Assembly (NCBI RefSeq): GCF_029894125.1
Contig: NZ_JARXYZ010000031.1
Coordinates: 1 to 64,000, forward strand
DNA: 64,000 bases
Reading direction: 5' to 3'
DNA from: Kitasatospora sp. MAA19
GTDB lineage: Bacteria; Actinomycetota; Actinomycetes; Streptomycetales; Streptomycetaceae
The notes beneath the pieces were generated by a model. It saw only the letters and a list, made by a program, of their open reading frames with translations, ran no database searches and was not told the DNA's origin. Of the stretch, positions 42,162-48,607 are shown piece by piece. A program made the translations under genes and the position numbers. Each line of letters begins with the position of its first letter. The stretch's first letter is position 1.

Positions 42162-43780
42162 CAGCGCATCACCACCATCCGGCTCGACTTCTTCGGCTTG
42201 TTGAGGCCCGCGGTGATGGCGTCGCGCCTGGCCTCCCAGGACAGGCACCCGGCCATGGCGGCGTCGATCTTGCGTGGCGAGTCGTGGCGGTCCTTCTGGA
42301 TCGTCCACATCGGCTTGCCGTCGTCGTCACGCACACGGGCGTCCCGCTTCACCGAGTTGGCGATGTGCCGGGCGTACAGCGTGTCACCGTCGTGGGCGAG
42401 TGAGCCGTCGGTCTGTGCGGTGCGGAACGCGCGCAAGGCGAAGGCCATCTGGCGGGGGCGGTGTGTCCACCACTCGACGACGATCCGCTCGCCGTACGTC
42501 CCGGCCCACGCCGCCACGGTCTCCTCCCAGTACGGCGGGTCCGCGTAGACCCGGACCACGCGCCACTGGTCGAAGGCCGCTTCGAGGGTGGCGTTCACCT
42601 CGCTGGCGGGAACTTCCCAATGCTCGGCCTCGTCCGGCCGAACGGGAGACTCCCACGCGCCGAGTACCCACTGGTGCCCGGTCTCCAGGTGCGTGCCGAC
42701 CAGCGCGGTGGCGTCCCGCCAGCGGGCGCCGTCGAAGCCGACCACGATCAGCTCCTTCTTCGGAACCACGAAGTCGGGGTTCGCCAGTTCCTCCCAGCGT
42801 CCGGCGTCGAAGGCCTTCGCCGACGCGGTGCCGGGCTGGTTGAGGAAGTAGCGTCGGGCGTCCGCCGGGTCGGTGTCCGGCTCGCGCATGTCCGCTGCGA
42901 TGCGCTCCAGGTCCATCCACCCGGCCGCGTCGCCGTAGACGTACTCCAGCGCGGGCAGCAACTGGGCGTCGTCCATGAGGTCTTCGACGTGCGGGGCTTG
43001 CCGGTGGTCGAAGAGGAGGCCGCCATCGCGCACCTTGCCGGCCTTGACGGCCTCGTAGTACTGGTGGGTGGCCTCGGCCACCGAGCTCTCGCCGACCGCG
43101 TACATCGTCGAGGTCTCCAGCGACCACGGCTCGGCCTGGCGACGCTTCACCAAGTTGCGCCGCACCGTCTTGTGCATCGCCCGGGTCTCCGGCAGCACGT
43201 ACAGGTGCGTCTCGTCGAAGACCCCGAACGTCTCCTTGCCACCGTCCTTCGACGCCGAGGACGCCGTCGAGGGGACGATCTCGCCGCCGCCCTCGATGAA
43301 GATCCGGCTCGACGTCTGGGCGTTGCGGCCCAGGTCGATCCCGGGGAACTCGTCCCCGAAGTGCTCAACCAGGTGCTCCAGCATCGTGGCGACGTTGTCG
43401 TAGGTGTTGCCGGCCTGGCCCTCCTCGGTGGCCATGCACCGGATGAACGGGTACGTCTGCACGCGGCCCACCGGATCGCCGTTCGCGTCCCAGCCGTCGA
43501 ACCGGCACGGGCCGAGCGCCTCGAAGCACACCAACGCACCGGCCAGCTCCGACTTGGCGCGGCCCTTCGGCCGGGACAGGAACGCCCGGTTGACCCTCCG
43601 GCGGCCTGTCGCCGGGTCCAGCTCGTACGCCTTGACGATGAACGCGGCCATCTCGTCATCGATGACGAGCGGCTGGCCCTGGACGTCGCCCGGGCCGTGG
43701 CAGAGGTAGTGCTCGATCCAGTCGATGGCGTCGAAGCCGAGGGAGACGAACCGAGTCGGGTCAGCTTTCCGCCTGGCCAT
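42161..43780 (-). CDS. Terminase large subunit
   Basis: 539 residues. ATPase part: SRPKGRAKSELAGALVCFEA (Walker A variant), FGVFDETHLY (Walker B with catalytic Glu). Nuclease part: VVGFDGARWRDATALVGTHL (first Asp), VYADPPYWEETV (second Asp), and IDAAMAGCLSWEARR (third Asp). All RNase H-like nuclease acids are there. ATG at 43780 is chosen because homologues start near MARRKADPTRFVS; this makes a 20-base overlap with the small subunit. It packages DNA into the prohead. Confidence 0.93.
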   Translation of the reverse strand: MARRKADPTRFVSLGFDAIDWIEHYLCHGPGDVQGQPLVIDDEMAAFIVKAYELDPATGRRRVNRAFLSRPKGRAKSELAGALVCFEALGPCRFDGWDANGDPVGRVQTYPFIRCMATEEGQAGNTYDNVATMLEHLVEHFGDEFPGIDLGRNAQTSSRIFIEGGGEIVPSTASSASKDGGKETFGVFDETHLYVLPETRAMHKTVRRNLVKRRQAEPWSLETSTMYAVGESSVAEATHQYYEAVKAGKVRDGGLLFDHRQAPHVEDLMDDAQLLPALEYVYGDAAGWMDLERIAADMREPDTDPADARRYFLNQPGTASAKAFDAGRWEELANPDFVVPKKELIVVGFDGARWRDATALVGTHLETGHQWVLGAWESPVRPDEAEHWEVPASEVNATLEAAFDQWRVVRVYADPPYWEETVAAWAGTYGERIVVEWWTHRPRQMAFALRAFRTAQTDGSLAHDGDTLYARHIANSVKRDARVRDDDGKPMWTIQKDRHDSPRKIDAAMAGCLSWEARRDAITAGLNKPKKSSRMVVMR

Positions 43781-44213
43781 CAACCACTCGTAGCACTCGG
43801 TCCCGTCGGGAGGCCGCAGCACGGCCTGCGGCGGCGCGCTTCCTCACCGGAACTTCCGGCTCGGCCACGCTCCAGCGCAACCGGGCCCGGTCGGCCGCTG
43901 TCGCGCCGAGGGCCGCCTCGTTCAGCCGGATCTCCGACAGGAGTTCCTTCTTCGGCTCGGTCCAGTACTGCTCGACCAGCTGGGCCAGCATGTGCAGCCG
44001 CTGCCAGTCCGTGGCCAGGAACAGCGCGGCCTGCGGCGAGCTCCGCCACGTCTCGTACCAGGCGAGCGTGCGGCTGTCGTAGTCGTGGCCTCCGGGCAGA
44101 ACCGGGGTCGGTCCGTCGGGGCCGGCAGCAGGCAGGACCGCTCCGGCGACCGGGTCGGCGTTGCGCCGGCGTCGCTGCGAGGGGTCCTTGGGGGCGGGGC
44201 CGACACCGGCCAT
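43761..44213 (-). CDS. Terminase small subunit-like protein
   Basis: 150 residues. SRTLAWYETWRSSPQAALFL, RLHMLAQLVEQYWTEPKKEL, LLSEIRLNEAALGATAADRA: helical, as in actinophage small terminases. The ATG at 44213 has GGAGAGG about 8 bases upstream; GTG at 44222 is an alternative. It overlaps the large subunit and would recognise the packaging site, perhaps in the gap just upstream. Confidence 0.75.
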   Translation of the reverse strand: MAGVGPAPKDPSQRRRRNADPVAGAVLPAAGPDGPTPVLPGGHDYDSRTLAWYETWRSSPQAALFLATDWQRLHMLAQLVEQYWTEPKKELLSEIRLNEAALGATAADRARLRWSVAEPEVPVRKRAAAGRAAASRRDRVLRVVDGQAES

Positions 44214-44222
44214 CGTGATCAC

Positions 44223-44434
44223 CTCTCCGGGTGCCGTTGCGGCACGTCAGCACCGGCCGTTGCGGCCCGCGCGGGGGTCACACTGGGTTACGAAAGTGGG
44301 GCTGCGGAACCTTCCAGACCCGTACGCACCGCGAGCTCCCTCCCCCGCGGGTCCCTGGCAGATGGCCAGAGGGGGTCACCCCCCTGGGTCCTGTCACCCT
44401 GGGTGACTGACCTGGGGTGGCTGGCAGTTAGCGG
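44223..44434. other. Noncoding gap, candidate cos/packaging region
   Basis: These 212 bases between the HNH and small terminase genes have no good coding frame. They contain the palindrome GTCACCC-T-GGGTGAC at 44393-44407 and repeated CCTGGGT and GGTCAC motifs around 44375-44420. The order HNH, gap, TerS, TerL is where cos lies in many HK97-like phages. HNH nucleases there assist cleavage. Confidence 0.4.
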
Positions 44435-44794
44435 TCACTGGGCGTTCCAGCCTCCTGGCTGGTGCCTGGCCGTCTCCCTGCTGTGGCAGCTGTGGCAGAG
44501 CCCTCGACCATGCTGCGGGTCGTCTGGGTCGTGGCCGGCGGCGACCAGCTCGCGCCTGCTGAGCGGCCAGTGGTCGGCGTGCTGGCTGGGCTGCTGGTGG
44601 CAGAGCACGCAGACCGGGTCGCGGGCCAGGACTCCGGGTCGGAAGCGGCGCTGGTGTCCGGTGCCGTAGCCACGCTGGGTTCGGGTGCCGCGGGCCTGTT
44701 CGGCTGCGGCCTGGTGGGTGGGGCAGCGGCCGCCGGTGGTGAGCTCAGGGCAGCCGGCCACGGTGCAGATGGTGAGTGCGCGATGTCTGGCCAC
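44435..44794 (-). CDS. HNH endonuclease
   Basis: 119 residues. Two CxxxxC pairs start the protein (CTVAGC and CPTHQ). The nuclease core is VLARDPVCVLCHQQPSQHAD, HWPLSRREL and GLCHSCHSRETARH, containing the HNH His, Asn/Asp and zinc cysteines. It is next to the terminase genes, as expected for HNH proteins needed for packaging. Confidence 0.88.
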   Translation of the reverse strand: MARHRALTICTVAGCPELTTGGRCPTHQAAAEQARGTRTQRGYGTGHQRRFRPGVLARDPVCVLCHQQPSQHADHWPLSRRELVAAGHDPDDPQHGRGLCHSCHSRETARHQPGGWNAQ

Positions 44795-44795
44795 C

Positions 44796-44816
44796 GGTGA
44801 TCACCTGCCCTACGCT
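44796..44816 (+). promoter_or_regulatory. Promoter with palindrome for the DUF2511 gene
   Basis: TACGCT at 44811-44816 can be a -10 box for the rightward gene starting at 44844. Just before it lies the perfect palindrome GGTGATCACC (44796-44805), which may bind a repressor. The -35 region is weak. Confidence 0.35.
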
Positions 44817-44843
44817 GTGCGGCCTATCGACCAAGGGGTGATG

Positions 44844-45251
44844 ATGGCCGTGGAGTTTCAGAAGCCTGGTGCCGATCGGCCGCCGTGGCACCGGGACTGG
44901 CGCTTGGCGGCCGGCGTGGTCGGCGGGGGTGTTCTGCTGATCGCGGCGTGGTCGGCGGCGTTCGGTGGCGGCAGCACGAAGGGTGTCGATCTGTCGCCGG
45001 GTGAACGGGCCGTGTCACGGGCGGACGTTGTTCCGTGGCCGTTCTCGGCGGAGTCGGGGATGCTGCGATGCCGGACACGTTCTGGCGTGACGTTCCAGCC
45101 CTCCGGCGGGGTGGAGTACGCGCTGAACGGGTCAGCCCAAACGATGGGGTACCCGAAGGTGGACCCGATCTGGAGGTTGGACCCCGGACTTGGGAACGGG
45201 CTGAAGGTGGACATCAGCGCGGCAATCACGGCCGGACAGGCGTTGTGCTGA
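44844..45251 (+). CDS. Membrane-anchored DUF2511 protein, rightward moron
   Basis: 135 residues. A short basic start (WHRDWRL) is followed by one membrane helix (AAGVVGGGVLLIAAWSAAF). The outside domain has RADVVPWPFSAESGMLRCRT and GVEYALNGSAQTM, the pattern of DUF2511 (YebY-like), with two cysteines possibly bonded. ATG at 44844 has AAGGGG 6 bases upstream. It is the only rightward gene in a long leftward stretch, with its own promoter, so it is probably expressed from the prophage. A role at the lysogen surface is inferred. Confidence 0.75.
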   Translation: MAVEFQKPGADRPPWHRDWRLAAGVVGGGVLLIAAWSAAFGGGSTKGVDLSPGERAVSRADVVPWPFSAESGMLRCRTRSGVTFQPSGGVEYALNGSAQTMGYPKVDPIWRLDPGLGNGLKVDISAAITAGQALC

Positions 45252-45283
45252 GCTGACTTATCTGGACGTGGGCGGCCTGTGGG

Positions 45284-45403
45284 CTACGACAGCCAGGGCC
45301 CGATGGCTGCGGCCCAGATCTGGGCCATGGTGAGGTAGCCGTCCGAGGTAGCGCCGATACCCACGGCGGTGGCGGTGTTGGGGCTGTACGAGGTGTCGGT
45401 CAC
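45284..45403 (-). CDS. 39-residue peptide
   Basis: GTG at 45403 follows GCGAGGAAA. The product starts VTDTSYSPNTATAVGIG and ends LTMAQIWAAAIGPWLS, with a hydrophobic C-terminus. It lies 17 bases after the helix-turn-helix gene on the same strand. No family known; the coding call rests on start context and position. Confidence 0.45.
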   Translation of the reverse strand: MTDTSYSPNTATAVGIGATSDGYLTMAQIWAAAIGPWLS

Positions 45404-45420
45404 TGTGGTTTCCTCGCGGG

Positions 45421-45705
45421 CTATGCGGCTGTGGCGGCCTGCCCGGGACGCCAACCTGCGCGTCGGCCGCCACGTGCGGGCCGGTCTGCGCCGTTCTGCC
45501 ACGCGTGAAGCTCAGCCTTGGCGACGGTGGGCAAGTAGTAGAGCTGGGGGCCGCCGGGGATGGGCAGAGCCTCGATGAGGCCCTCGAAGGCCCACCGCTT
45601 GACGGCCGACTCGCTGACCCCGAAGGCGGCGGCGGTGCCGGCCCGGTCGGCGAGGTCGGCCGGGTTGATGCTGGCGAGCGGCGGGTTCGGGTAGAGGACG
45701 GACAC
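45421..45705 (-). CDS. Helix-turn-helix (MerR/excisionase-like) protein
   Basis: 94 residues. ADRAGTAAAFGVSESAVKRW is followed by AFEGLIEALPIPGGPQLYYL, the winged-helix layout of MerR/Xis-type DNA-binding domains. The C-terminus is basic and Gly/Ala-rich. GTG at 45705 has GGGGAGG upstream. Since integrase is far away, a late-gene regulator is more likely than excisionase. Confidence 0.7.
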   Translation of the reverse strand: MSVLYPNPPLASINPADLADRAGTAAAFGVSESAVKRWAFEGLIEALPIPGGPQLYYLPTVAKAELHAWQNGADRPARGGRRAGWRPGQAATAA

Positions 45706-45726
45706 GGCACCTCCCCGGGAAGCAAA

Positions 45727-45757
45727 ACGGCCCCGGGTGCGTCAACACCGGGGCCGT
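45727..45757. terminator. Hairpin at the early/late boundary
   Basis: ACGGCCCCGGGTG pairs with CACCGGGGCCGT over a 6-base loop. It lies just upstream of the helix-turn-helix gene on the minus strand, so it may be a terminator for early transcripts or an attenuator for the late operon. Confidence 0.6.
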
Positions 45758-45842
45758 GCGGGCCTTTCGGTACCCGCTCCGTCTCGTTGCTCGGATGCAC
45801 CCTGACGCGGGGAGAGCGGGCGACGGGATCCGGAACTCTATG

Positions 45843-45879
45843 CCGAAGGCCCCGCAGCGCGTGCTGTCGGGGCCTTCGG
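45843..45879. terminator. Strong hairpin at the early/late boundary
   Basis: CCGAAGGCCCCG at 45843-45854 pairs fully with CGGGGCCTTCGG at 45868-45879 and is followed by GCGTTT on the plus strand. The 270-bp gap 45706-45991 contains this and two other hairpins but no gene; a late promoter could also lie here. Confidence 0.7.
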
Positions 45880-45960
45880 GGCGTTTCTGGGCAGGGGCTA
45901 CCTGCTGCGATCGAGGTTACGACGGGAGGCGATCACTCCGCAAGCGGCATCGCCGGTCAG

Positions 45961-45980
45961 GCCCCGGGTAGTACCGGGGC
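45961..45980 (-). terminator. Terminator after the early operon
   Basis: GCCCCGG-GTAGTA-CCGGGGC lies 11 bases past the stop of the leftward gene ending at 45992. Confidence 0.6.
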
Positions 45981-45991
45981 GGGCGGTACGG

Positions 45992-46162
45992 TCAGGCGAG
46001 GCTGCGGAGCGCCTGCTGAATGCGGGCTTCGGTGGCCACGGGGTCGGTGCTTTCGGCGAGGAGCCGGTCGACGAGGCGGCCAGCCTGGTCGTGGTCGCGG
46101 GCCTGCATGGCGTCGACGATTTGGCGGGTCATCTCGACCTCGAACGCGTTGCTGTCGGTCAT
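45992..46162 (-). CDS. 56-residue helical protein
   Basis: MTDSNAFEVEMTRQIVDAMQ followed by DRLLAESTDPVATEARIQQA: fully helical and acidic. The ATG has GAGG upstream. No family recognised. Last gene of the leftward early operon. Confidence 0.55.
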   Translation of the reverse strand: MTDSNAFEVEMTRQIVDAMQARDHDQAGRLVDRLLAESTDPVATEARIQQALRSLA

Positions 46163-46169
46163 GTCGTCC

Positions 46170-46283
46170 TCAGCTCTCGGGTTGGGGCTGCGGTGCGGGC
46201 TGGGGCCAGACGACGCTGTGGCCGCTGCCCCTCTCGACGACGATCGGTTCGGGTTGCTGGTCGGTGCCGTTGGCGTACGCCAT
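46170..46283 (-). CDS. 37-residue peptide
   Basis: Starts MAYANGTDQQPEPIVVERG and ends in proline/glutamine repeats. GAGGAG precedes the ATG at 46283. Tiny, but the ribosome binding site and tight packing between two small genes support it. Confidence 0.4.
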   Translation of the reverse strand: MAYANGTDQQPEPIVVERGSGHSVVWPQPAPQPQPES

Positions 46284-46373
46284 GATGGCGGTCTCCTCTG
46301 CTCTGTGTTGGGTGGTGGAGGCCCGGGGCGGCCGGCTGTGCTGGCAGGCTGTGACGGCCGCCCCGGGGCGAGG

Positions 46374-46541
46374 TCAGGTGGTCGGCTGGAGGTCGTACAG
46401 CCGGGTGATCTCGCGGCGGGTCGCATGGATCTGGTCGACGAGACGGCGGCGCTCGTCGGCGTCGTAGGCGGCGGCGACGAACGCATGCTGGAGCTCGGTG
46501 AGCCGGGCCTCGGCGGCGGCGAGCTGCTGGTCGATGGTCAC
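46374..46541 (-). CDS. 55-residue coiled-coil protein
   Basis: TIDQQLAAAEARLTELQHAF, then VDQIHATRREITRLYDLQ; an amphipathic helix. GTG at 46541 has GAGAGGA upstream. Unknown function. Confidence 0.5.
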   Translation of the reverse strand: MTIDQQLAAAEARLTELQHAFVAAAYDADERRRLVDQIHATRREITRLYDLQPTT

Positions 46542-46579
46542 TACTGGGTCCTCTCTGGGTGGCGCGTTGGAGTCGGGCC

Positions 46580-46738
46580 CTAGCGAAGGGCGCTGGGGTT
46601 GGTGTGCATCGGGTCGTCGGCGCAGTCGGACGCCCAGCACTGGTGGGTCCAGCAGGTAGTGCGGTCGTCGCCGTGCATGCCGGCGTCCTCGGCGGCGTTG
46701 TCGCGGGCGAGTGCCTCGACGAGATGCTGATCGGTCAT
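46580..46738 (-). CDS. Small His/Cys-rich protein
   Basis: 52 residues, with DDRTTCWTHQCWASDCADDP: three cysteines and histidines that could bind metal. Its ATG overlaps the stop of the gene upstream (ATGA). No family recognised. Confidence 0.5.
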   Translation of the reverse strand: MTDQHLVEALARDNAAEDAGMHGDDRTTCWTHQCWASDCADDPMHTNPSALR

Positions 46739-47469
46739 GACGCTTCCTCCCGGTGGACGGTGGATCGTGCGGGGTTGGCGGGGTCGTCCTTGATCCAGAA
46801 CCCCTCTCGGGCAGCCACTTCCGAGCGTTGTTGCTGTTGTTGTTGCTGGTCAGGGCCAGCAACAACAACCGGAAGGGGCTGGCGGTCGGGGTCGGGGAGC
46901 GGGGGTACGTCGCGGAGGTAGATGCCGGTGCTGGGGCCCCGTTCGGGGACGCGGCACGCGGTGGTGGGGATGTCCAGCTCTGCAAGGAGGGCCCGGACGG
47001 GGGTGGTGTCGGATCCTTCGCCGGTCCACGCGGAGGCGATCTGGGCGAGGTGGATCCGGTCGTCCTGGCCGGGGGTGGCGCCGGGCATCAGGCGGTGGAG
47101 GAGAGCGAGGAACTCGGTGTGCTCGTCGACCTCTTCGGCTTCGCCGGTCGCTTCGGTCGCTTCGGTCGCTTCCGGAACGTCGGTCGGATCGGGCGCCTTA
47201 ATCTCCACGGGCGCCTTGTTCTCCGCGGGCGGCTTGGGGCCGCCGGCCTTCCACGCCGACATGCACCAGATACCGGTTCCGACAGCGAGGAGGGCGGGTG
47301 CCTGGTGGGCGGAATCCAGCAGGTGGACGCCGAACCAGAACGCTCCCCCGCACCGAATCGTGGTGGCGATGGGTCGGCCCTCGGGGACGAGGGCGACTCC
47401 GATGCGCTTGGTGACAATGCCGCTGCCCACGGCGATCCGGTCTGCGGCTCGCCGCTGGATGGTAGTCAC
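46735..47469 (-). CDS. Plasmid/ICE-type hypothetical protein with polyglutamine run
   Basis: 244 residues. A hydrophobic stretch near residues 40-75 (GGAFWFGVHLLDSAH, LLAVGTGIWCMSAWKAGG), an acidic linker with EATEATEATGEAEEVDEH, and a helical domain (FLALLHRLMPGATPGQDDR, HLAQIASAWTGEGS) are followed by seven glutamines and FWIKDDPANPARSTVH. The last motif recurs in proteins of Streptomyces plasmids and integrative elements. GTG overlaps the upstream stop (GTGA). It belongs with the Spd-like genes. The function is unknown. Confidence 0.6.
   Translation of the reverse strand: MTTIQRRAADRIAVGSGIVTKRIGVALVPEGRPIATTIRCGGAFWFGVHLLDSAHQAPALLAVGTGIWCMSAWKAGGPKPPAENKAPVEIKAPDPTDVPEATEATEATGEAEEVDEHTEFLALLHRLMPGATPGQDDRIHLAQIASAWTGEGSDTTPVRALLAELDIPTTACRVPERGPSTGIYLRDVPPLPDPDRQPLPVVVAGPDQQQQQQQRSEVAAREGFWIKDDPANPARSTVHREEAS
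46813..46880. repeat. Long hairpin inside the polyglutamine codons
   Basis: GTTGTTGTTGCTGG (46836-46849) pairs perfectly with CCAGCAACAACAAC (46856-46869) across a 6-base loop. Outside it, AGCCACTTCCG (46813-46823) pairs with CGGAAGGGGCT (46870-46880) with one mismatch. The structure is much longer than needed to encode glutamine and could fold in single-stranded DNA or RNA. Confidence 0.7.
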
Positions 47470-48008
47470 AGCTGGCCGCCGATGAGCTGCCCAGCCTGGT
47501 TGACGAGGGGGATGAGGACGGCGGCGGTGAGGCCGGCGGCTCCGGCGGAAAGGCCGAGGGTGGTGCCGCACCAGATGCCGGCGAACATCTGGCTCTTGAC
47601 GCGCCTCTCCAGGTGCTTGCGGAGGAAGAAGACGGCGGCGACAAGGAGGAGCGTGACGATGGTGCCGAAGGCAGTCATGGCGGTGGGAGCGGCTCGGTTG
47701 ACGGCTGCGGCGGCTGCTCCGGTGGTGCCGGAGACGACCTTGTCGCCGACCGAGTTGCTGATTCCGACTACCTTTGCGGCGATCTGCCCGAGGACGCCTC
47801 CGGGCATGGAAATGACGAGCATGCCGATGGTGGTGCCGACCAGGAAGCCAAGGTGGTCAAGGATGTTGAACTTGCCGCCGTGCGATCCGCCTTCGACGGT
47901 CCCGCTCTTGCCCTTCTTGGCAATGACGGCCCAGGCGGCGGGGGCGAACTGTCGGACGATCAGGAGAAGTCCGACGAAGAGGCCGCCGAGGGTGATGGTG
48001 ACGTTCAC
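47466..48008 (-). CDS. Spd-like multi-span membrane protein
   Basis: 180 residues with about four hydrophobic segments: ITLGGLFVGLLLIVRQFAPA, LGFLVGTTIGMLVISMPGGV, TAFGTIVTLLLVAAVFFL and GTTLGLSAGAAGLTAAVLIP. Similar proteins accompany plasmid-spread genes of Streptomyces conjugative plasmids. The GTG start overlaps the preceding stop. The assignment rests on context and topology. Confidence 0.55.
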   Translation of the reverse strand: MNVTITLGGLFVGLLLIVRQFAPAAWAVIAKKGKSGTVEGGSHGGKFNILDHLGFLVGTTIGMLVISMPGGVLGQIAAKVVGISNSVGDKVVSGTTGAAAAAVNRAAPTAMTAFGTIVTLLLVAAVFFLRKHLERRVKSQMFAGIWCGTTLGLSAGAAGLTAAVLIPLVNQAGQLIGGQL

Positions 48009-48325
48009 AGGATTCCTCCGGTGAGGAAGGCCAGCGTGGGCCGGGCGGCGGCCAGACTGCAGGCTGGCGCGACGAGGGTGGTAAAGAGGGCGGCGCGGGG
48101 GATCCAGATGCCGTGGCTGTGGCCGTTGTCGTCGCGGTAGCGCAGGGTGCGGTCGGCGATGAGGGCGGCGGTGGCGGCGATGGCGGTGGCGCCGAGGGGG
48201 CCGGTGCCGTCGCCGGTGTGGGAGATGTCGGTGAGGAGGTTGGCCCAGGCAGGGGCGGCGAGGATGCCGGCGGCGAGGGCGGTTCCGTTGTAGGCGGGCC
48301 GCAGCCGGGCGAGTTCGATGTGCAT
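48005..48325 (-). CDS. Spd-like small membrane protein
   Basis: 106 residues with three hydrophobic stretches (YNGTALAAGILAAPAWANLL, GATAIAATAALIADRTL, LFTTLVAPACSLAAARPT). ATG at 48325 has AAGGGGA upstream. It resembles SpdB-type proteins by size and topology, and is coupled to the next gene by GTGA. Confidence 0.55.
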   Translation of the reverse strand: MHIELARLRPAYNGTALAAGILAAPAWANLLTDISHTGDGTGPLGATAIAATAALIADRTLRYRDDNGHSHGIWIPRAALFTTLVAPACSLAAARPTLAFLTGGIL

Positions 48326-48327
48326 GG

Positions 48328-48450
48328 TCAGTTCCCCTTTCGGGGGGCGAGGCCGCCGCGGCGGAGCCACGCGGCGGTGTTGGCGTCGGCGCGGCTGGTC
48401 GGGGTGGTGTCGGCGGTCTGGCTGCCGGTGAGCTTGGACCAGAGGCCCAT
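48328..48450 (-). CDS. 40-residue basic peptide
   Basis: MGLWSKLTGSQTADTTPTSR and a basic C-terminus (AAWLRRGGLAPRKGN). It has a good TGGAGG ribosome binding site. Short proteins of this kind sit among the spd genes of Streptomyces plasmids. Confidence 0.5.
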   Translation of the reverse strand: MGLWSKLTGSQTADTTPTSRADANTAAWLRRGGLAPRKGN

Positions 48451-48452
48451 GG

Positions 48453-48596
48453 CTACCTCCAGAGGATGGTGAGTGTGAGGGCGCTGAGGGCGCAGGCGCC
48501 GGTGAGGCGCAGGGTGATGCGGGCGGTGTGGTCGACGTACCGGTAGAGACCGGCGTAGGCCAACGTGGCGGGGACCGCCCAGAGCAGAGCGGACAC
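48453..48596 (-). CDS. 47-residue two-helix membrane protein
   Basis: MSALLWAVPATLAYAGLYRY followed by TLRLTGACALSALTLTILWR gives two membrane helices. The GTG start at 48596 is behind AAGGGA, and the stop TAG overlaps the ribosome binding site of the next gene. Confidence 0.5.
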   Translation of the reverse strand: MSALLWAVPATLAYAGLYRYVDHTARITLRLTGACALSALTLTILWR

Positions 48597-48607
48597 GGGG
48601 CATCCCT

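Noticed and set aside
39263..44218. Long plus-strand frames opposite capsid, portal and terminase genes
   Set aside because: All are mirrors of conserved phage structural genes.
44435..44794. Homing endonuclease or intron in the packaging region
   Set aside because: Neighbouring genes are intact with no intron boundaries; an HNH next to terminase is normal for packaging.
45758..45842. Possible tRNA in the G+C-rich gap
   Set aside because: No GTTCRA T-loop or consistent cloverleaf is found on either strand; the inverted repeats are better explained as terminators.
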